A DNA stretch of 61,946 nucleotides from an uncultured Clostridia bacterium (GCA_947629095.1 CANRCK010000007.1:1-61946), one strand, 5' to 3'; numbered from the stretch's first letter, positions 7,707-17,141 are shown. Notes: generated by a model from the sequence alone, not told the origin. A program made the numbers and translations.

Positions 7707-8930
7707 TTACGCGGTACGCTTGTAGATTATTTTAGGCTCCGCCTTGTCGGTTACGCACTCTCTGGTGACTATTACCTCCTCAACGTTCTTTTCGGAGGGG
7801 ATTTTATACATAACCGAGGTCATAAAGCCCTCAATAATGGTCCTCAAGCCCCTTGCGCCCGTTTTCAGGCGGATGGCGGTGCTGGCTATCTCGCGCACGG
7901 CGGAATCCTCCACCGTAAGCTTTACCCCGTCCATCGCTATCAGCTTTTGATACTGCTTGATTATGGCGTTTTTGGGCTGCGTTAAAATATTTACGAGTGC
8001 GTCCTCGTTCAGAGGATGCAGGCTGACCACTATGGGCACCCTGCCTACAAATTCGGGGATTAGCCCGAACTGCGTTAAATCCTGCGGCTTTACTTCGGAA
8101 AGCATTTCGTAAACGTCGTCGTCCGCGCGGTTTACGGTGCCGCCGAAGCCCAGCGACGTGTTGTCCTTGCGCTTTTGCACGATTTTATCAAGCCCGACAA
8201 ACGCGCCGCCGCAGATGAAGAGAATGTTTGTTGTGTCTATCCTCAAACACTCCTGCTGGGGGTGCTTTCTGCCGCCCTGCGGGGGAACGTTGGCAACGGT
8301 GCTTTCGATAATTTTTAAAAGAGCCTGCTGGACGCCCTCGCCGGATACGTCGCGGGTGATGGACACGTTTTCGCTCTTGCGCGCAATTTTATCTATTTCG
8401 TCGATATAGATTATGCCGCGCTCTGCACGGGCGATATCGTAGTCGGCGTTCTGTATCAATTTCAAGAGGATATTTTCAACGTCCTCGCCAACGTAGCCTG
8501 CCTCGGTAAGGGTTGTGGCGTCCGCCGCGGCAAAGGGCACGTTGAGAATTTTTGCAAGCGTTCTTGCAAGCAAAGTCTTTCCGCAGCCCGTGGGACCGAG
8601 GAGAAGTATGTTGCTCTTTTCTATTTCAACGTCCTCGTTCTCAGAGGCGTTGCCAAGATTGTTTATGCGCTTGTAGTGATTGTATACGGCAACCGAAAGA
8701 ACGCGCTTGGCCTCGTCCTGACCTACAATGTACTTATCGAGTTCGGACTTGATTTCGGCGGGAGCCTTTAAAGGAACCGCCCCCACCTCGTCTACGTCGA
8801 GGTCCTTGACCATATCGCGGCAGATTTCAATACATTCGTCGCATATACACGCGCCGTTTCTGCCTTTTATTAATCTTTTGACCAAATCTTCGGTTTTTCC
8901 GCAGAATGAACAATATTGCTGATCTTTCAT
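7707..8930 (-). CDS. clpX: ATP-dependent Clp protease ATP-binding subunit ClpX
   Basis: A AAA+ unfoldase that feeds substrates, including tmRNA-tagged proteins, into ClpP. The 407-residue protein has the N-terminal C4 zinc domain (CSFCGK then CDECIE), Walker A GPTGCGKT near 115-122, the pore-loop GYVGED and Walker [10 protein letters not shown]. The ClpP-docking loop reads LGFGG. AGGAAA precedes the ATG. It lies downstream of clpP but is separated from it by 221 bp holding a dispersed repeat, so it may have its own transcript. Confidence 0.97.
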   Translation of the reverse strand: MKDQQYCSFCGKTEDLVKRLIKGRNGACICDECIEICRDMVKDLDVDEVGAVPLKAPAEIKSELDKYIVGQDEAKRVLSVAVYNHYKRINNLGNASENEDVEIEKSNILLLGPTGCGKTLLARTLAKILNVPFAAADATTLTEAGYVGEDVENILLKLIQNADYDIARAERGIIYIDEIDKIARKSENVSITRDVSGEGVQQALLKIIESTVANVPPQGGRKHPQQECLRIDTTNILFICGGAFVGLDKIVQKRKDNTSLGFGGTVNRADDDVYEMLSEVKPQDLTQFGLIPEFVGRVPIVVSLHPLNEDALVNILTQPKNAIIKQYQKLIAMDGVKLTVEDSAVREIASTAIRLKTGARGLRTIIEGFMTSVMYKIPSEKNVEEVIVTRECVTDKAEPKIIYKRTA

Positions 8931-9026
8931 AAAAATTTCCTTACGGCAAATATATGTACGGAATTATACCGCCGTTGTGCCGGGATTCTTTGTTGCGTTT
9001 GCGGCAAGTATACGGGGAATTTACAA

Positions 9027-9106
9027 TCCCCTCAGTCTGCTTCGCAGCCAGCTCCCCTTGCTAAGGGGAGCCAAGATTGGAGTAGCGCAGCCGGATTTCT
9101 CACAAA
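9027..9106. repeat. dispersed intergenic repeat, copy 1
   Basis: It opens with CTCAGTCTGC and contains a CTCCCCTT/AAGGGGAG hairpin followed by GCC, then a degenerate tail ending TTTCTCAC. Related copies lie at 15530-15605 and 51346-51492. All three are intergenic. It is probably a small non-autonomous or REP-like element. Confidence 0.7.
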
Positions 9107-9151
9107 GGCAAAAATGTTATGCGCCGTATATCCGCACTTGCCGCGGCAGCT

Positions 9152-9748
9152 TTAACGTTTGTAGAATACCCGGTCGATAAGCCCATACTCCAACGCCTCC
9201 TGAGCGGACAGATAATTGTCGCGGTCGGTGTCGCGCTCGATTACGTCGAGGGGCTTTCCGCTGTTTTGGGCAAGTATTGCATTTAATTTTTGCTTTGTTT
9301 TTATTATGTGGTCTGCGGCGATTTTTATATCCGTTGCCTGACCCTGCGCGCCGCCCAAGGGCTGGTGAATCATAATTTCACTGTTGGGAAGGGCAAAACG
9401 CTTGCCGCGCTGACCGCTTGAAAGAAGGAATGCGCCCATACTTGCCGCCATACCTATGCAGATGGTGGAGACGTCGCACTTGATATAATTCATGGTGTCG
9501 TAGATGGCAAGCCCCGCGGAAACGGAGCCGCCCGGGCTGTTGATATAGAGGGAAATATCCTTGGAAGGGTCCTTTGCCTCGAGATAGATGAGCTGCGCCA
9601 CTACCGTGTTGGCAACGGCGTCGTCTATTTCACCCGTGAGAAAGATTATTCTGTCCTCCAGAAGTCTGGAATAAATGTCGTAAGAGCGTTCGCCGCGCGA
9701 CGTCTGCTCGACTATATAGGGCACGAGCGCGCCTTTTATATCCTGCAT
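9152..9748 (-). CDS. clpP: ATP-dependent Clp protease proteolytic subunit
   Basis: The self-compartmentalised serine protease that partners ClpX. It has 198 residues, standard for ClpP. The triad is visible: Ser103 in GMAASMGA, His128 in MIHQPLGG, and Asp173 in [14 protein letters not shown] stands just before the ATG. The gene follows tig by 14 bases and is probably co-transcribed with it. Confidence 0.97.
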   Translation of the reverse strand: MQDIKGALVPYIVEQTSRGERSYDIYSRLLEDRIIFLTGEIDDAVANTVVAQLIYLEAKDPSKDISLYINSPGGSVSAGLAIYDTMNYIKCDVSTICIGMAASMGAFLLSSGQRGKRFALPNSEIMIHQPLGGAQGQATDIKIAADHIIKTKQKLNAILAQNSGKPLDVIERDTDRDNYLSAQEALEYGLIDRVFYKR

Positions 9749-9762
9749 ATAGATCTCCTTGA

Positions 9763-11160
9763 TTACTCGGCGTCAACCTTTTTAGCCGTCTTTTTTGCCG
9801 CCTTTTTTGCCGCCTTTTTGGGAGCGGGCTTTGCTGCGTTTTCATCGCTTTCTTCGGGCAAATCGCCTGTATACATTTGGTTGTTTGCCTGCAAAAAGTC
9901 GAACAGCTTTGTGATTATTATATCGTTTGTGATATATTCGACCTGTCTCGGGTCGATGGTCTTTTTGTACTCTTCAAGCGTTTTGTCAACGGACTTTGCC
10001 TGCTCTTCGATTTTTGCGTCCACTTCCTCCGCGGAAGCCTCTATCTTTTCCTCGCGGACGATTTTATCTACCACAAGCTGGCTGAGAACACGCCTGTGAG
10101 CTTCGGTTTTATACTGCTCGCGGAACTGCTCCATGGTTACGCCCGCGTACTTTAAGTAGTCCTCCATTTTGAGTCCTTGATACATGAGACGGTAGGAGAA
10201 ATCCTGAACTATTCTGTCGATTTCGTTTTCAATCATTGCGTCGGGGATTTCAACTTCGGCGTGGTTGGAAATTTCGGCAAGAATGCTGTTTTCCGTTTCG
10301 TCCCTGCCGCGGCTTTCGGCGGATTTTTCAAGCCTTTCGCGGCACTTTGCCTTGTACGCCTCAACGCTTTCGGCGCCTGCGTGCGCCTTTACGTATTCGT
10401 CGGTGAGCTCGGGGTACTGCCTTTCGGTTATTTTGTTTACCTTTACGGCGAACACCGCAGCTTTTCCGCGGAGATTATCTGCCTGATAATTTTCGGGGAA
10501 AGTCACGTTGATATCCCTGCTTTCGCCCTTGTTCATACCCACTACCGATTCCTCGAAGCCGGGAATGAAGCTGCCGCTGCCAAGCTCGAGGTCATAGCCC
10601 TCGGCGGTGCCGCCGGCAAACTTTTCGCCGTCGACGGAGCCGGAGAAGTCGAGGTTGACTATGTCGCCGTTTTGGCAGGGTCTGTTTTCAACTTCTACCG
10701 TTTTGGCTTCGGACGAAACGAGCTTTTTTGCTTCCTTTTCAACGTCCTCGTCGGATACATTATACTCAAACTTTTTGATTTTTAAACCGGTGTACTGCCC
10801 GATTTTTACCTCGGGTTTAACGGGAACAATGGCGGAGAGAACTACGCCCTTGCCCTCTTCCATGGACTCAACGCTAAGCTCGGGTTCGCCGACTGCGGTG
10901 AAATTCTCCTTTTCCTTTTCGAGAATTGAAAAATAGTGCTCGGAATAGAGGGCGTTGAAAGCCTCCTCGAAAAATACGCCCTTGCCGTAGTAATTTTCAA
11001 GAACGGGGCGGGGCGCCTTGCCCTTTCTGAAACCGGGCACGGTGTATTTGCCGCGGGTCTTTAAATACGCCTTTCCTACGGCGTTCTGCCACTCCTCCTC
11101 GGTGAAGGTGATTGTGAGCTTAACCGTGCTCTTTTCTCCGGTAGCTTGCGTGTAATTCAT
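9763..11160 (-). CDS. tig: trigger factor (ribosome-bound chaperone, peptidyl-prolyl isomerase)
   Basis: Binds the ribosome exit tunnel and assists folding of new chains. The 465-residue protein has the ribosome-binding signature GFRKGK at 43-48, an FKBP-type isomerase domain near 160-245, and the long helical C-terminal domain. The last 25 or so residues form a Lys/Ala-rich tail ([17 protein letters not shown]) not found in typical trigger factors; it resembles histone-H1-like tails and may bind nucleic acid. AGGAGT precedes the ATG, and a promoter is visible upstream. Confidence 0.96.
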   Translation of the reverse strand: MNYTQATGEKSTVKLTITFTEEEWQNAVGKAYLKTRGKYTVPGFRKGKAPRPVLENYYGKGVFFEEAFNALYSEHYFSILEKEKENFTAVGEPELSVESMEEGKGVVLSAIVPVKPEVKIGQYTGLKIKKFEYNVSDEDVEKEAKKLVSSEAKTVEVENRPCQNGDIVNLDFSGSVDGEKFAGGTAEGYDLELGSGSFIPGFEESVVGMNKGESRDINVTFPENYQADNLRGKAAVFAVKVNKITERQYPELTDEYVKAHAGAESVEAYKAKCRERLEKSAESRGRDETENSILAEISNHAEVEIPDAMIENEIDRIVQDFSYRLMYQGLKMEDYLKYAGVTMEQFREQYKTEAHRRVLSQLVVDKIVREEKIEASAEEVDAKIEEQAKSVDKTLEEYKKTIDPRQVEYITNDIIITKLFDFLQANNQMYTGDLPEESDENAAKPAPKKAAKKAAKKTAKKVDAE

Positions 11161-11199
11161 AAAAAACTCCTAAATATTATATAATTTTGTACAAAGGCT

Positions 11200-11227
11200 A
11201 TTTTAGCATATTACTTTTGTTTTGCAA
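11200..11227 (-). promoter_or_regulatory. promoter of the tig-clpP transcript
   Basis: On the minus strand TTGCAA, 16 bases, TAAAAT. The predicted RNA start is near 11192, which leaves a leader of about 30 bases containing AGGAG. Confidence 0.65.
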
Positions 11228-11250
11228 AGCGATTTTTCGGGGGTAATCAA

Positions 11251-11279
11251 TTTACTTTTTAATTTTTTTGAGTTATAAT
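11251..11279 (+). promoter_or_regulatory. promoter of rqcH
   Basis: TTTACT, 17 bases, TATAAT. The leader to the rqcH ATG is about 20 bases and includes CGGAG. Confidence 0.7.
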
Positions 11280-11306
11280 AAGCAAAATTCCGAACGGAGA
11301 CTGTGA

Positions 11307-12977
11307 ATGCCCCAGGACGCTTTTACGATAAAATACGTTGCCGGCGAGCTGAACGAAAGGCTTGCGGGAGGGAAAATTTCAAAAATAGTGCAGTACGACC
11401 GCGACAGCCTTACGCTTATTATATACACCCGAAACGGCACGGTTAAACTTGACATTTGTCTTTCGGCGAGGGCGTGCAGAATGAGCCTTACGGACGGGGA
11501 CAGACCCGTGCCCGCCGTGGCGCCCGCCTTTTGTATGCTTTTGAGGAAGCACCTTGCAAACGCCGAAATACTTAAAATAAGCCAAATACCGTTTGAAAGG
11601 GTGATAACGGTTGATTTTTTGTGCACTTCGGAATTCGAAAAGCTTGAGATGAGGCTGTACGCGGAGCTTATGGGCAAGTACTCCAACGCCGTTTTGACCC
11701 GGGACGGGATAATTTTGGGCGCGCTTAAAACCACCGCCATAGGCGAAAACACAAAACGTGTGCTGTTTTCCGGCGTGAAGTACGCCCTGCCCGAGCCGCA
11801 GGACAAAATTTTGCCAAACGATTTGCCCGCTTTGGAGGAAGCCTTTGAATATGCCTCTGGGGATATGGCGGCTTTTATTTCGAACAAGGTGAAGGGCATA
11901 GCCTACTCCACCGCCCTCGACATGATTGAAACTTACGGCGAAAAAATAACCCCTGAAGAGGTTAATTCCTATATATGCGGGGGGCAACCGAACCCTTGCG
12001 TTACTTTTTTGAACGGCGAACCGAACGATTTCAAAGCCAAGTGCGCGCTTGGGGACAGGCGGGAATATCCCACCGTTTTGGACGCGCAGAAGGCTTATTA
12101 CGACTACGTGTACAAAAAACAGACCTTTACCGAGGCGCAGAAAAGGCTCCTTTCGGCGCTTTTGGGCGCGGAAAAGAAAATAGAAAAGAGGCTGCAAATT
12201 ATACACTCAAAACTTTCGGAATGCCTCGGCGCGGAGGAAATAAAGCTGAAGGGCGAGCTGATAACGGCATATATGTATGCAATCGGGCGCGGGGCGGACA
12301 GCTTTGAAGCGGTGAATTACTACGACGAGAACGGCGGGAAAATAAGGATTGAGCTTGATAAATCGCTCACGCCCGCGCAGAACGCGCAGAGATACTATAA
12401 AAAGTACGCAAAGCTGAAGAGAACCGAGGAGAGCGTTACCGCGCAGAAAAGGGAAGCCGAGGAAAAGCTGAACTATTATAAGAGCATTGGGGCGCATATA
12501 TCCTCCGCCGAAAGCATTGCGGACCTTGACGAAACAGCCGAAGAGCTGACGAAAATAGGGCTTTTGAAGGACTTGAACAAGGGGAAAAAGGCCAAGCCGA
12601 AGATAACGCCGTTCCGGGAATTTGAAATAGGCGGCTTTAAGGTGCTGGCGGGAAGGAACAATATACAAAACGACAGACTTTTGAAAGCGGCAGGCGGTTT
12701 GGATATGTGGCTGCACACGCAGGGATACCACTCCTCCCACGTGGTTATTGCGTGCGGGGGCGCGGAGATACCCGCGGACGTGCTGGTTGCCGCGGCGGAG
12801 ATTTGCGCGTACTACTCCGACGGACGGGGCGGGACCAAAATCCCCGTGGACTATACGCGGAAAAAATTCGTTAAAAAACCGCCCGCTTCAAACGCGGGGT
12901 TTGTGATTTACACCGACTACAAGACTGTTTTGGTTGAACCCAAAAGCCATACGGCGGAGTGCGTAAACGATCTATGA
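11307..12977 (+). CDS. rqcH: NFACT family ribosome quality-control protein RqcH
   Basis: Binds 50S subunits carrying a stuck nascent chain and recruits tRNA-Ala to add alanine tails that mark the chain for degradation. The 556-residue protein has NFACT-N (about 1-220), a coiled-coil middle (about 280-400) and the C-terminal NFACT-R/DUF814 domain with LHTQGYHSSHVVI. Many homologues are labelled fibronectin-binding protein. The Asp-Arg pair needed for tailing in Bacillus appears here as Glu97-Arg98 (FERV), a conservative change. Its stop overlaps the next gene by ATGA. With tmRNA and ClpXP in the same window, two rescue systems are represented. Confidence 0.93.
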   Translation: MPQDAFTIKYVAGELNERLAGGKISKIVQYDRDSLTLIIYTRNGTVKLDICLSARACRMSLTDGDRPVPAVAPAFCMLLRKHLANAEILKISQIPFERVITVDFLCTSEFEKLEMRLYAELMGKYSNAVLTRDGIILGALKTTAIGENTKRVLFSGVKYALPEPQDKILPNDLPALEEAFEYASGDMAAFISNKVKGIAYSTALDMIETYGEKITPEEVNSYICGGQPNPCVTFLNGEPNDFKAKCALGDRREYPTVLDAQKAYYDYVYKKQTFTEAQKRLLSALLGAEKKIEKRLQIIHSKLSECLGAEEIKLKGELITAYMYAIGRGADSFEAVNYYDENGGKIRIELDKSLTPAQNAQRYYKKYAKLKRTEESVTAQKREAEEKLNYYKSIGAHISSAESIADLDETAEELTKIGLLKDLNKGKKAKPKITPFREFEIGGFKVLAGRNNIQNDRLLKAAGGLDMWLHTQGYHSSHVVIACGGAEIPADVLVAAAEICAYYSDGRGGTKIPVDYTRKKFVKKPPASNAGFVIYTDYKTVLVEPKSHTAECVNDL

Positions 12978-13294
12978 ATAATTACGACGAGTTGCAAAAC
13001 TTAACCGAAGAAAGCCCCCAAAAGCCTACGCTCATCCGCTTTTATATTGCGCTTGGCGCGCTGGTTGCCGCCGCGGCGGCGTTCGGGTGCGCGTTTATTC
13101 CGCGCGCAGGGGTGTATATGCTGATAGTTTCCATTCTTCTGGAGCTTGCCGCGCTGTCGTTTTTGTCGGCGCAGAAAAAGAAGTATAACTTTAAGGGAGT
13201 GCGCATTGCAACCGTGGCGGCATATGTGCTGCTTGCGGTATCCTTTGTGACCTTTGCGGGCGGGCTGGCGTACTCCGCGATCGCTAAAAAATAA
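12974..13294 (+). CDS. small membrane protein, unknown function
   Basis: A 106-residue protein with a polar N-terminus of about 20 residues followed by three or four hydrophobic segments (near 22-40, 43-62, 73-98). No domain is recognised. The ATG overlaps the rqcH stop by four bases, so it is translationally coupled to rqcH; an earlier start at 12959 would lie inside rqcH and is rejected. A role in membrane-linked quality control is possible from position only. Confidence 0.75.
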   Translation: MNNYDELQNLTEESPQKPTLIRFYIALGALVAAAAAFGCAFIPRAGVYMLIVSILLELAALSFLSAQKKKYNFKGVRIATVAAYVLLAVSFVTFAGGLAYSAIAKK

Positions 13295-13330
13295 GTATAA
13301 TTTTGCGCTGTTTTTGCCATTATAATTTAT

Positions 13331-13717
13331 ATGGACGGAATAAGCAGCGCGGTTTTGAACAAACTGTACGCGCTCGGAGACCCCGGGCGCTGTTTTGTGC
13401 TTTCGGAAGAGGATTTTTTTGAAGCCTTCCCCGAGGACTGCCCGCACGACGGGGAGCAACTTAAAAAGGCTATTGAAAAGCTTGCCGCCGAGGGGTATAT
13501 CGACGTTAAATATTCAGGCGGGAATATGTATTGCGCGGCTCTTTTGCGAACGCCCGAAGCCGCGGAGGAGCCGGAGGACGAAGGATTCGACGAGGATTTT
13601 TACGGCGCGGAAAGCGAAAAAACAAAACACGTTTCGGCATTTTGGGGGGCTTTTGCGGGCGGAGCTTTGGGCAGCGCGATAATTTGTTTGGTGTGGCTTT
13701 TGTTAAACTTATGCTGA
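13331..13717 (+). CDS. tail-anchored winged-helix-like protein 1
   Basis: A 128-residue protein of unknown function. Residues about 1-75 look like a winged helix: helices around SEEDFFEAF and KKAIEKLAAEGYIDV, then a short wing strand (NMYCAALL). An acidic linker (about 78-100) leads to a C-terminal membrane helix (about 105-127). No ribosome-binding site is seen; a TATAAT box ends four bases before the ATG. It overlaps the following gene, which has the same architecture, by seven bases. Confidence 0.7.
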   Translation: MDGISSAVLNKLYALGDPGRCFVLSEEDFFEAFPEDCPHDGEQLKKAIEKLAAEGYIDVKYSGGNMYCAALLRTPEAAEEPEDEGFDEDFYGAESEKTKHVSAFWGAFAGGALGSAIICLVWLLLNLC

Positions 13718-14070
13718 GCAGAAACGAAAACGAAGTGATGTCCGCCGTGTACTGCCTGTGCGACGGCACCGAAGGGTGCCTCGTCTCCCCCCTGGACATT
13801 ATGGCAGTATTGCCGCAGAACAAAAAACTGAACCCCGACGAGCTGGACGTGATTTTGAACGGGCTGAGAATGGACGGATATTTCGACCTTATATACTCCG
13901 AGAGAAAGGGCGAAAGAATGTACGTTATACGCCTGAAAGAGAACGGCTTTGCGTGGAAACGCGCTTCTAAACAGAAACAGCGGGATATATCTTTTAAAAT
14001 CTTCCTTGCCTTTTTGGGCGCGCTGGCAACCTTTATATTCGGGCTTATTTTAAAGCTTTTTACGGGCTGA
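13711..14070 (+). CDS. tail-anchored winged-helix-like protein 2
   Basis: A 119-residue protein that repeats the layout of its upstream neighbour: a winged-helix-like N-terminal domain (helix LDVILNGLRMDGYFDLIY followed by the wing GERMYVIRL), a basic linker, and a C-terminal membrane helix near 95-117. The ATG lies seven bases before the end of the previous gene. The two look like diverged tandem duplicates, possibly acting as a heterodimer at the membrane. Function is unknown. Confidence 0.7.
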   Translation: MLSRNENEVMSAVYCLCDGTEGCLVSPLDIMAVLPQNKKLNPDELDVILNGLRMDGYFDLIYSERKGERMYVIRLKENGFAWKRASKQKQRDISFKIFLAFLGALATFIFGLILKLFTG

Positions 14071-14074
14071 CCCT

Positions 14075-14102
14075 TCCACCCTGCGCGGGTGGATTATTTT
14101 TT
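14075..14102 (+). terminator. intrinsic terminator after the winged-helix pair
   Basis: A 7-bp stem (TCCACCC/GGGTGGA) is followed by TTATTTTTTT on the plus strand. It separates the rqcH cluster from the secreted protein gene downstream. Confidence 0.85.
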
Positions 14103-14140
14103 TACGGCGATAAAAAATCAATAACGATAATATATAAAGC

Positions 14141-14169
14141 TTGATTTTTTTGTTTGTAACGGGTATAAT
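14141..14169 (+). promoter_or_regulatory. promoter of the secreted protein at 14209
   Basis: TTGATT, 17 bases, TATAAT. The leader is about 33 bases and carries CGGAG ahead of the ATG. Confidence 0.75.
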
Positions 14170-14208
14170 GGATATATCTACGATTAAATCCGACGACGGA
14201 GTTTAGAG

Positions 14209-15465
14209 ATGAAACATAAAAAACTTGTGATTGCCGCTGTGGCTTTATTTTCGGTGATAGTGTTTTTGGCGACGTTTGTGGTGATATGGCTGTGGGGCGA
14301 TTCCTACCCCGACTTTGCCGATTTTAAACCTGCGGCAAAAATTCCCGGGCTTGACGAAGGTGCGGTGCCCCAGGGACTTGCGAACTACGAGGGCGAGTAT
14401 ACCGAGACGGACGAAAACGGGAACGAACAAACTTTGAGCCAGGACTACTTTTTTATAAGCGCGTATATGAAAAGCGGACCTTCGAGGCTGTACGTAGTGG
14501 GCAAGACGACGGGATACGTTGGATACGTTACCCTTAAAAACACCGACGGTTCGGACTATACCGAACACGCCGGCGGCGTTGCCACGAGCTGCAAAAAGGG
14601 CGAGAGATACGGCACTCTGTGGGTTGTTTCCGAGGGCACCGTTTACTGCGCCAAAAAGTCAGATACTCCCGGCAAAAATATCGCCGATGAAATTATTGCC
14701 CGCGCGGCTATGACGGACGGCGGGAACGAGATTTCATTTACGGCATCGTTTAAGGCAAACAACAGGGCGTCGTTCTGCTATTTTTACGACGCTCCGAACA
14801 GCACAAGCGACAAGCTGTACGTGGGCGAGTTCTACCGCCCCGGCGATAAAAATTACCAAACGGACGAGGCGCATCACATTACAACCGGTAACGGATATGC
14901 GCAGTGCGCGCTTGTGAACGAATACAACTCCTACACCGGCTCAACGAACAAATACGGGCTTTCGTTAATTTCAGACGACAGCGTAGAAACCGAAAACTGC
15001 GTGCCCAAGGTGCAAAACATTTATTCCATACCCAACCTTGTGCAGGGCTTTGCAAGAATAGCCGACCGAACGGACAGCGGCTCTTCCACGAGCGGCAAGC
15101 TTGTACTTTCAACAAGCTACGGGCTGGCAAACTCCTCCCTCTATTACTACGACTGGGCGGATATTTCGTCTTCGTCCAACAGAAAGACGTATGCGAGCCT
15201 TACGGGAAATAACTTCGTATACGAAGGCGTTACAACCAAATATTCGACGGCGGAAAAGCCCAGATACTACACAGACAGCTCTGTGAGCGTTTATTTTGTT
15301 GACGGAAGCAAGCTTAAAAGAGAGTACTCCATTCCCTCCATGTCGGAAGGGTTGTGCGCGAAAAACAGTACGGTGTTTGTGCTGTTTGAATCGGGCTGCT
15401 ACAAGTACAGGACGTTTGTAAGGCAGAAGCTTACAGATATTTACGGCTTTGTGCCGAGAGTTTGA
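14209..15465 (+). CDS. exported or membrane-anchored protein, unknown function
   Basis: A 418-residue protein with one N-terminal hydrophobic segment (about 6-29) that serves as a signal peptide or anchor. No lipobox Cys is seen. The rest is predicted extracytoplasmic, rich in Ser, Thr, Tyr and Gly, with repeated strand-like patterns (RLYVVGKTTGYVGYV, LYVGEFYRP, GLSLISDD) that would suit a beta-propeller. The family is not recognised. It is transcribed alone between its own promoter and a strong terminator. Confidence 0.75.
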   Translation: MKHKKLVIAAVALFSVIVFLATFVVIWLWGDSYPDFADFKPAAKIPGLDEGAVPQGLANYEGEYTETDENGNEQTLSQDYFFISAYMKSGPSRLYVVGKTTGYVGYVTLKNTDGSDYTEHAGGVATSCKKGERYGTLWVVSEGTVYCAKKSDTPGKNIADEIIARAAMTDGGNEISFTASFKANNRASFCYFYDAPNSTSDKLYVGEFYRPGDKNYQTDEAHHITTGNGYAQCALVNEYNSYTGSTNKYGLSLISDDSVETENCVPKVQNIYSIPNLVQGFARIADRTDSGSSTSGKLVLSTSYGLANSSLYYYDWADISSSSNRKTYASLTGNNFVYEGVTTKYSTAEKPRYYTDSSVSVYFVDGSKLKREYSIPSMSEGLCAKNSTVFVLFESGCYKYRTFVRQKLTDIYGFVPRV

Positions 15466-15473
15466 CGGATACA

Positions 15474-15507
15474 AAAAACAGCCGTGCGCCGCACGGCTGT
15501 TTTTTTA
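15474..15507 (+). terminator. intrinsic terminator
   Basis: An 11-bp stem (AACAGCCGTGC/GCACGGCTGTT) is followed by a run of seven or more T. It ends the transcript of the secreted protein gene. Confidence 0.92.
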
Positions 15508-15529
15508 TGCAATTAATGTTGCGGCACGC

Positions 15530-15605
15530 ACCCCTCAGTCTGCTAAGCAGCCGACTCCCCTCACTAAGAGGAGCCGAGAGGTTGGTGCAGTGACAGCTTT
15601 CTCAC
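15530..15605. repeat. dispersed intergenic repeat, copy 2
   Basis: CTCAGTCTGC, a CTCCCCTC/GAGGAG hairpin with one mismatch, and the tail ending TTTCTCAC match the copy at 9027-9106 in order and spacing. The M18 aminopeptidase stop codon lies a few bases beyond it. Confidence 0.7.
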
Positions 15606-15612
15606 ACGGCGT

Positions 15613-16983
15613 TTATTTGCAGAATGCAAGGCACGCCTTGTAGAGGGAATAAACGTCAGCCTTTGATATCAGCTCGTAGGGGGCGTGCATGGAGAGCACG
15701 GGAACGCCTACGTCCACCGTGTCTATGCCGAGATTGGAGAAGAATTTGGCAACGGTGCCGCCGCCGCCGACGTCTATTGCGCCCAGCTCGCCTATCTGCC
15801 AGATTACGCCGTTTTCTTCAAATATATCGCGGAGCCAGCCCATAAATTCGGCGTGGGCGTCGTTTGTGCCCGACTTGCCGCGGGAACCGGTGTATTTGGT
15901 GACAGCCGCGCCGCAGTGGATATAGGTTGAATTGCGCTTTTCATAAGCCGAGGCGTACTCGGGGTCGTAGCCCGCGGTGACGTCTGCCGAAATGCACTTT
16001 GAATTGTAGCGGGTGATTATGGGATTTGCGCCGAGGGAGCACGCGATTGTGTCGATTACGTCGCATATAATTTTGCTCTGCGCGCCCGTGGTGCCGTCGG
16101 AGCCTACTTCCTCCTTGTCGGCAAACACCGCAACGAGCGTGTGGGGGCTGGATTCGCTTTCGAAAAGGGCGGTCATTTCGGGATATGCGCAGACCTTGTC
16201 GTCGTGACCGTAGGAGGCGATGAGCGAAGCGTCGAAGCCGACGTCGCGCGCCCTGCCCGCGGGAACGAGGCAGAGTTCGGAGCACTGGAAATCGACTTCG
16301 GTCAAGCCGTACTTTTTGTTGAGAAGCTTTAATATAGCCGATTTTACCGCCTCCTTATCCTCTTCGTCGCCGACGGAGGGAAGCCCGCCGATTACGGCGT
16401 TGAGGCTTTCGCCCGAAATTGCCGAAGCCAATGTTTTTGAGGCTTGCTCGGCGCCGAGATGGGGAAGTATGTCGGTGATACAAAAAACGGGGTCGCTTTC
16501 ATCCTCGCCCACGCAAACCTCCACGCTTTTGCCGCCGGGGAGCATTACCACGCCGTGCAGGGCAAGCGGAATGGTCGTCCACTGGTATTTTTTTATGCCG
16601 CCGTAGTAGTGAGTTTTGAAGTAGCAAAGCCCCGAATCCTCGTAGATGGGGTTGGGCTTTAAATCGAGACGGGGGGAATCGACATGGGCAACCATAATCC
16701 TTATGCCGTTCTCTTCAACGCTTTCGGTGCCGACTTTGATTAAAAATACGTTCTTGTGCCTGTTTATGAAATAGCGCTTGTCGCCGGGCTTTAACTTTTC
16801 GCCGAAAGAGAAGGGCGCGTAGCCCTTTTCGAGCGCAAGCTTTTCGGCGGCGCGAGCGGCGTCCCGCTCGGTTTTTGAGTTATTCAAAAAGCTCTTGTAG
16901 CCCTCGGCATAGTTGTAGATGGCCTCCAGCTCCTTGCCGTCGACCTCCTTGTAGACATTTTTACGGGTATACTTTAATTCCAT
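15613..16983 (-). CDS. M18 family aminopeptidase
   Basis: A zinc aminopeptidase that removes N-terminal, usually acidic, residues from peptides in the cytoplasm. The protein has 456 residues from the chosen ATG. HVDSPRLDLKPNP and DKEEVGSDGTTGAQS carry the metal ligands and the catalytic Glu. The upstream start at 17028 is rejected because AAAGGAGAACAG lies directly before the ATG at 16983, and a promoter sits at 17011-17039. It is a single-gene transcript. Confidence 0.92.
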   Translation of the reverse strand: MELKYTRKNVYKEVDGKELEAIYNYAEGYKSFLNNSKTERDAARAAEKLALEKGYAPFSFGEKLKPGDKRYFINRHKNVFLIKVGTESVEENGIRIMVAHVDSPRLDLKPNPIYEDSGLCYFKTHYYGGIKKYQWTTIPLALHGVVMLPGGKSVEVCVGEDESDPVFCITDILPHLGAEQASKTLASAISGESLNAVIGGLPSVGDEEDKEAVKSAILKLLNKKYGLTEVDFQCSELCLVPAGRARDVGFDASLIASYGHDDKVCAYPEMTALFESESSPHTLVAVFADKEEVGSDGTTGAQSKIICDVIDTIACSLGANPIITRYNSKCISADVTAGYDPEYASAYEKRNSTYIHCGAAVTKYTGSRGKSGTNDAHAEFMGWLRDIFEENGVIWQIGELGAIDVGGGGTVAKFFSNLGIDTVDVGVPVLSMHAPYELISKADVYSLYKACLAFCK

Positions 16984-17010
16984 AGATACTGTTCTCCTTT
17001 TCCAACCGAA

Positions 17011-17039
17011 ATTATATACGAACGGCAAAAATAAATCAA
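17011..17039 (-). promoter_or_regulatory. promoter of the M18 aminopeptidase
   Basis: On the minus strand TTGATT, 17 bases, TATAAT. The leader of about 20 bases carries AAGGAG. Confidence 0.75.
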
Positions 17040-17103
17040 GGAAAAACGCTTTGAAAAACTGAAAAATATTTTAACATTTTGATATATTTTTTCATAATAT
17101 CTA

Positions 17104-17132
17104 TTTACTAATTTTGGTGAAAGGTGTATAAT
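17104..17132 (+). promoter_or_regulatory. promoter of the Gx-rnf operon
   Basis: TTTACT, 17 bases, TATAAT. The -10 box ends nine bases before the ATG at 17142, so the predicted mRNA has only two to four bases of leader. Confidence 0.7.
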
Positions 17133-17141
17133 TTATTTAGT

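Noticed and set aside
13331-14070. A single gene split by a frameshift
   Set aside because: Both proteins have complete, parallel layouts with their own C-terminal membrane helix and a normal stop-start overlap, so they are two genes.
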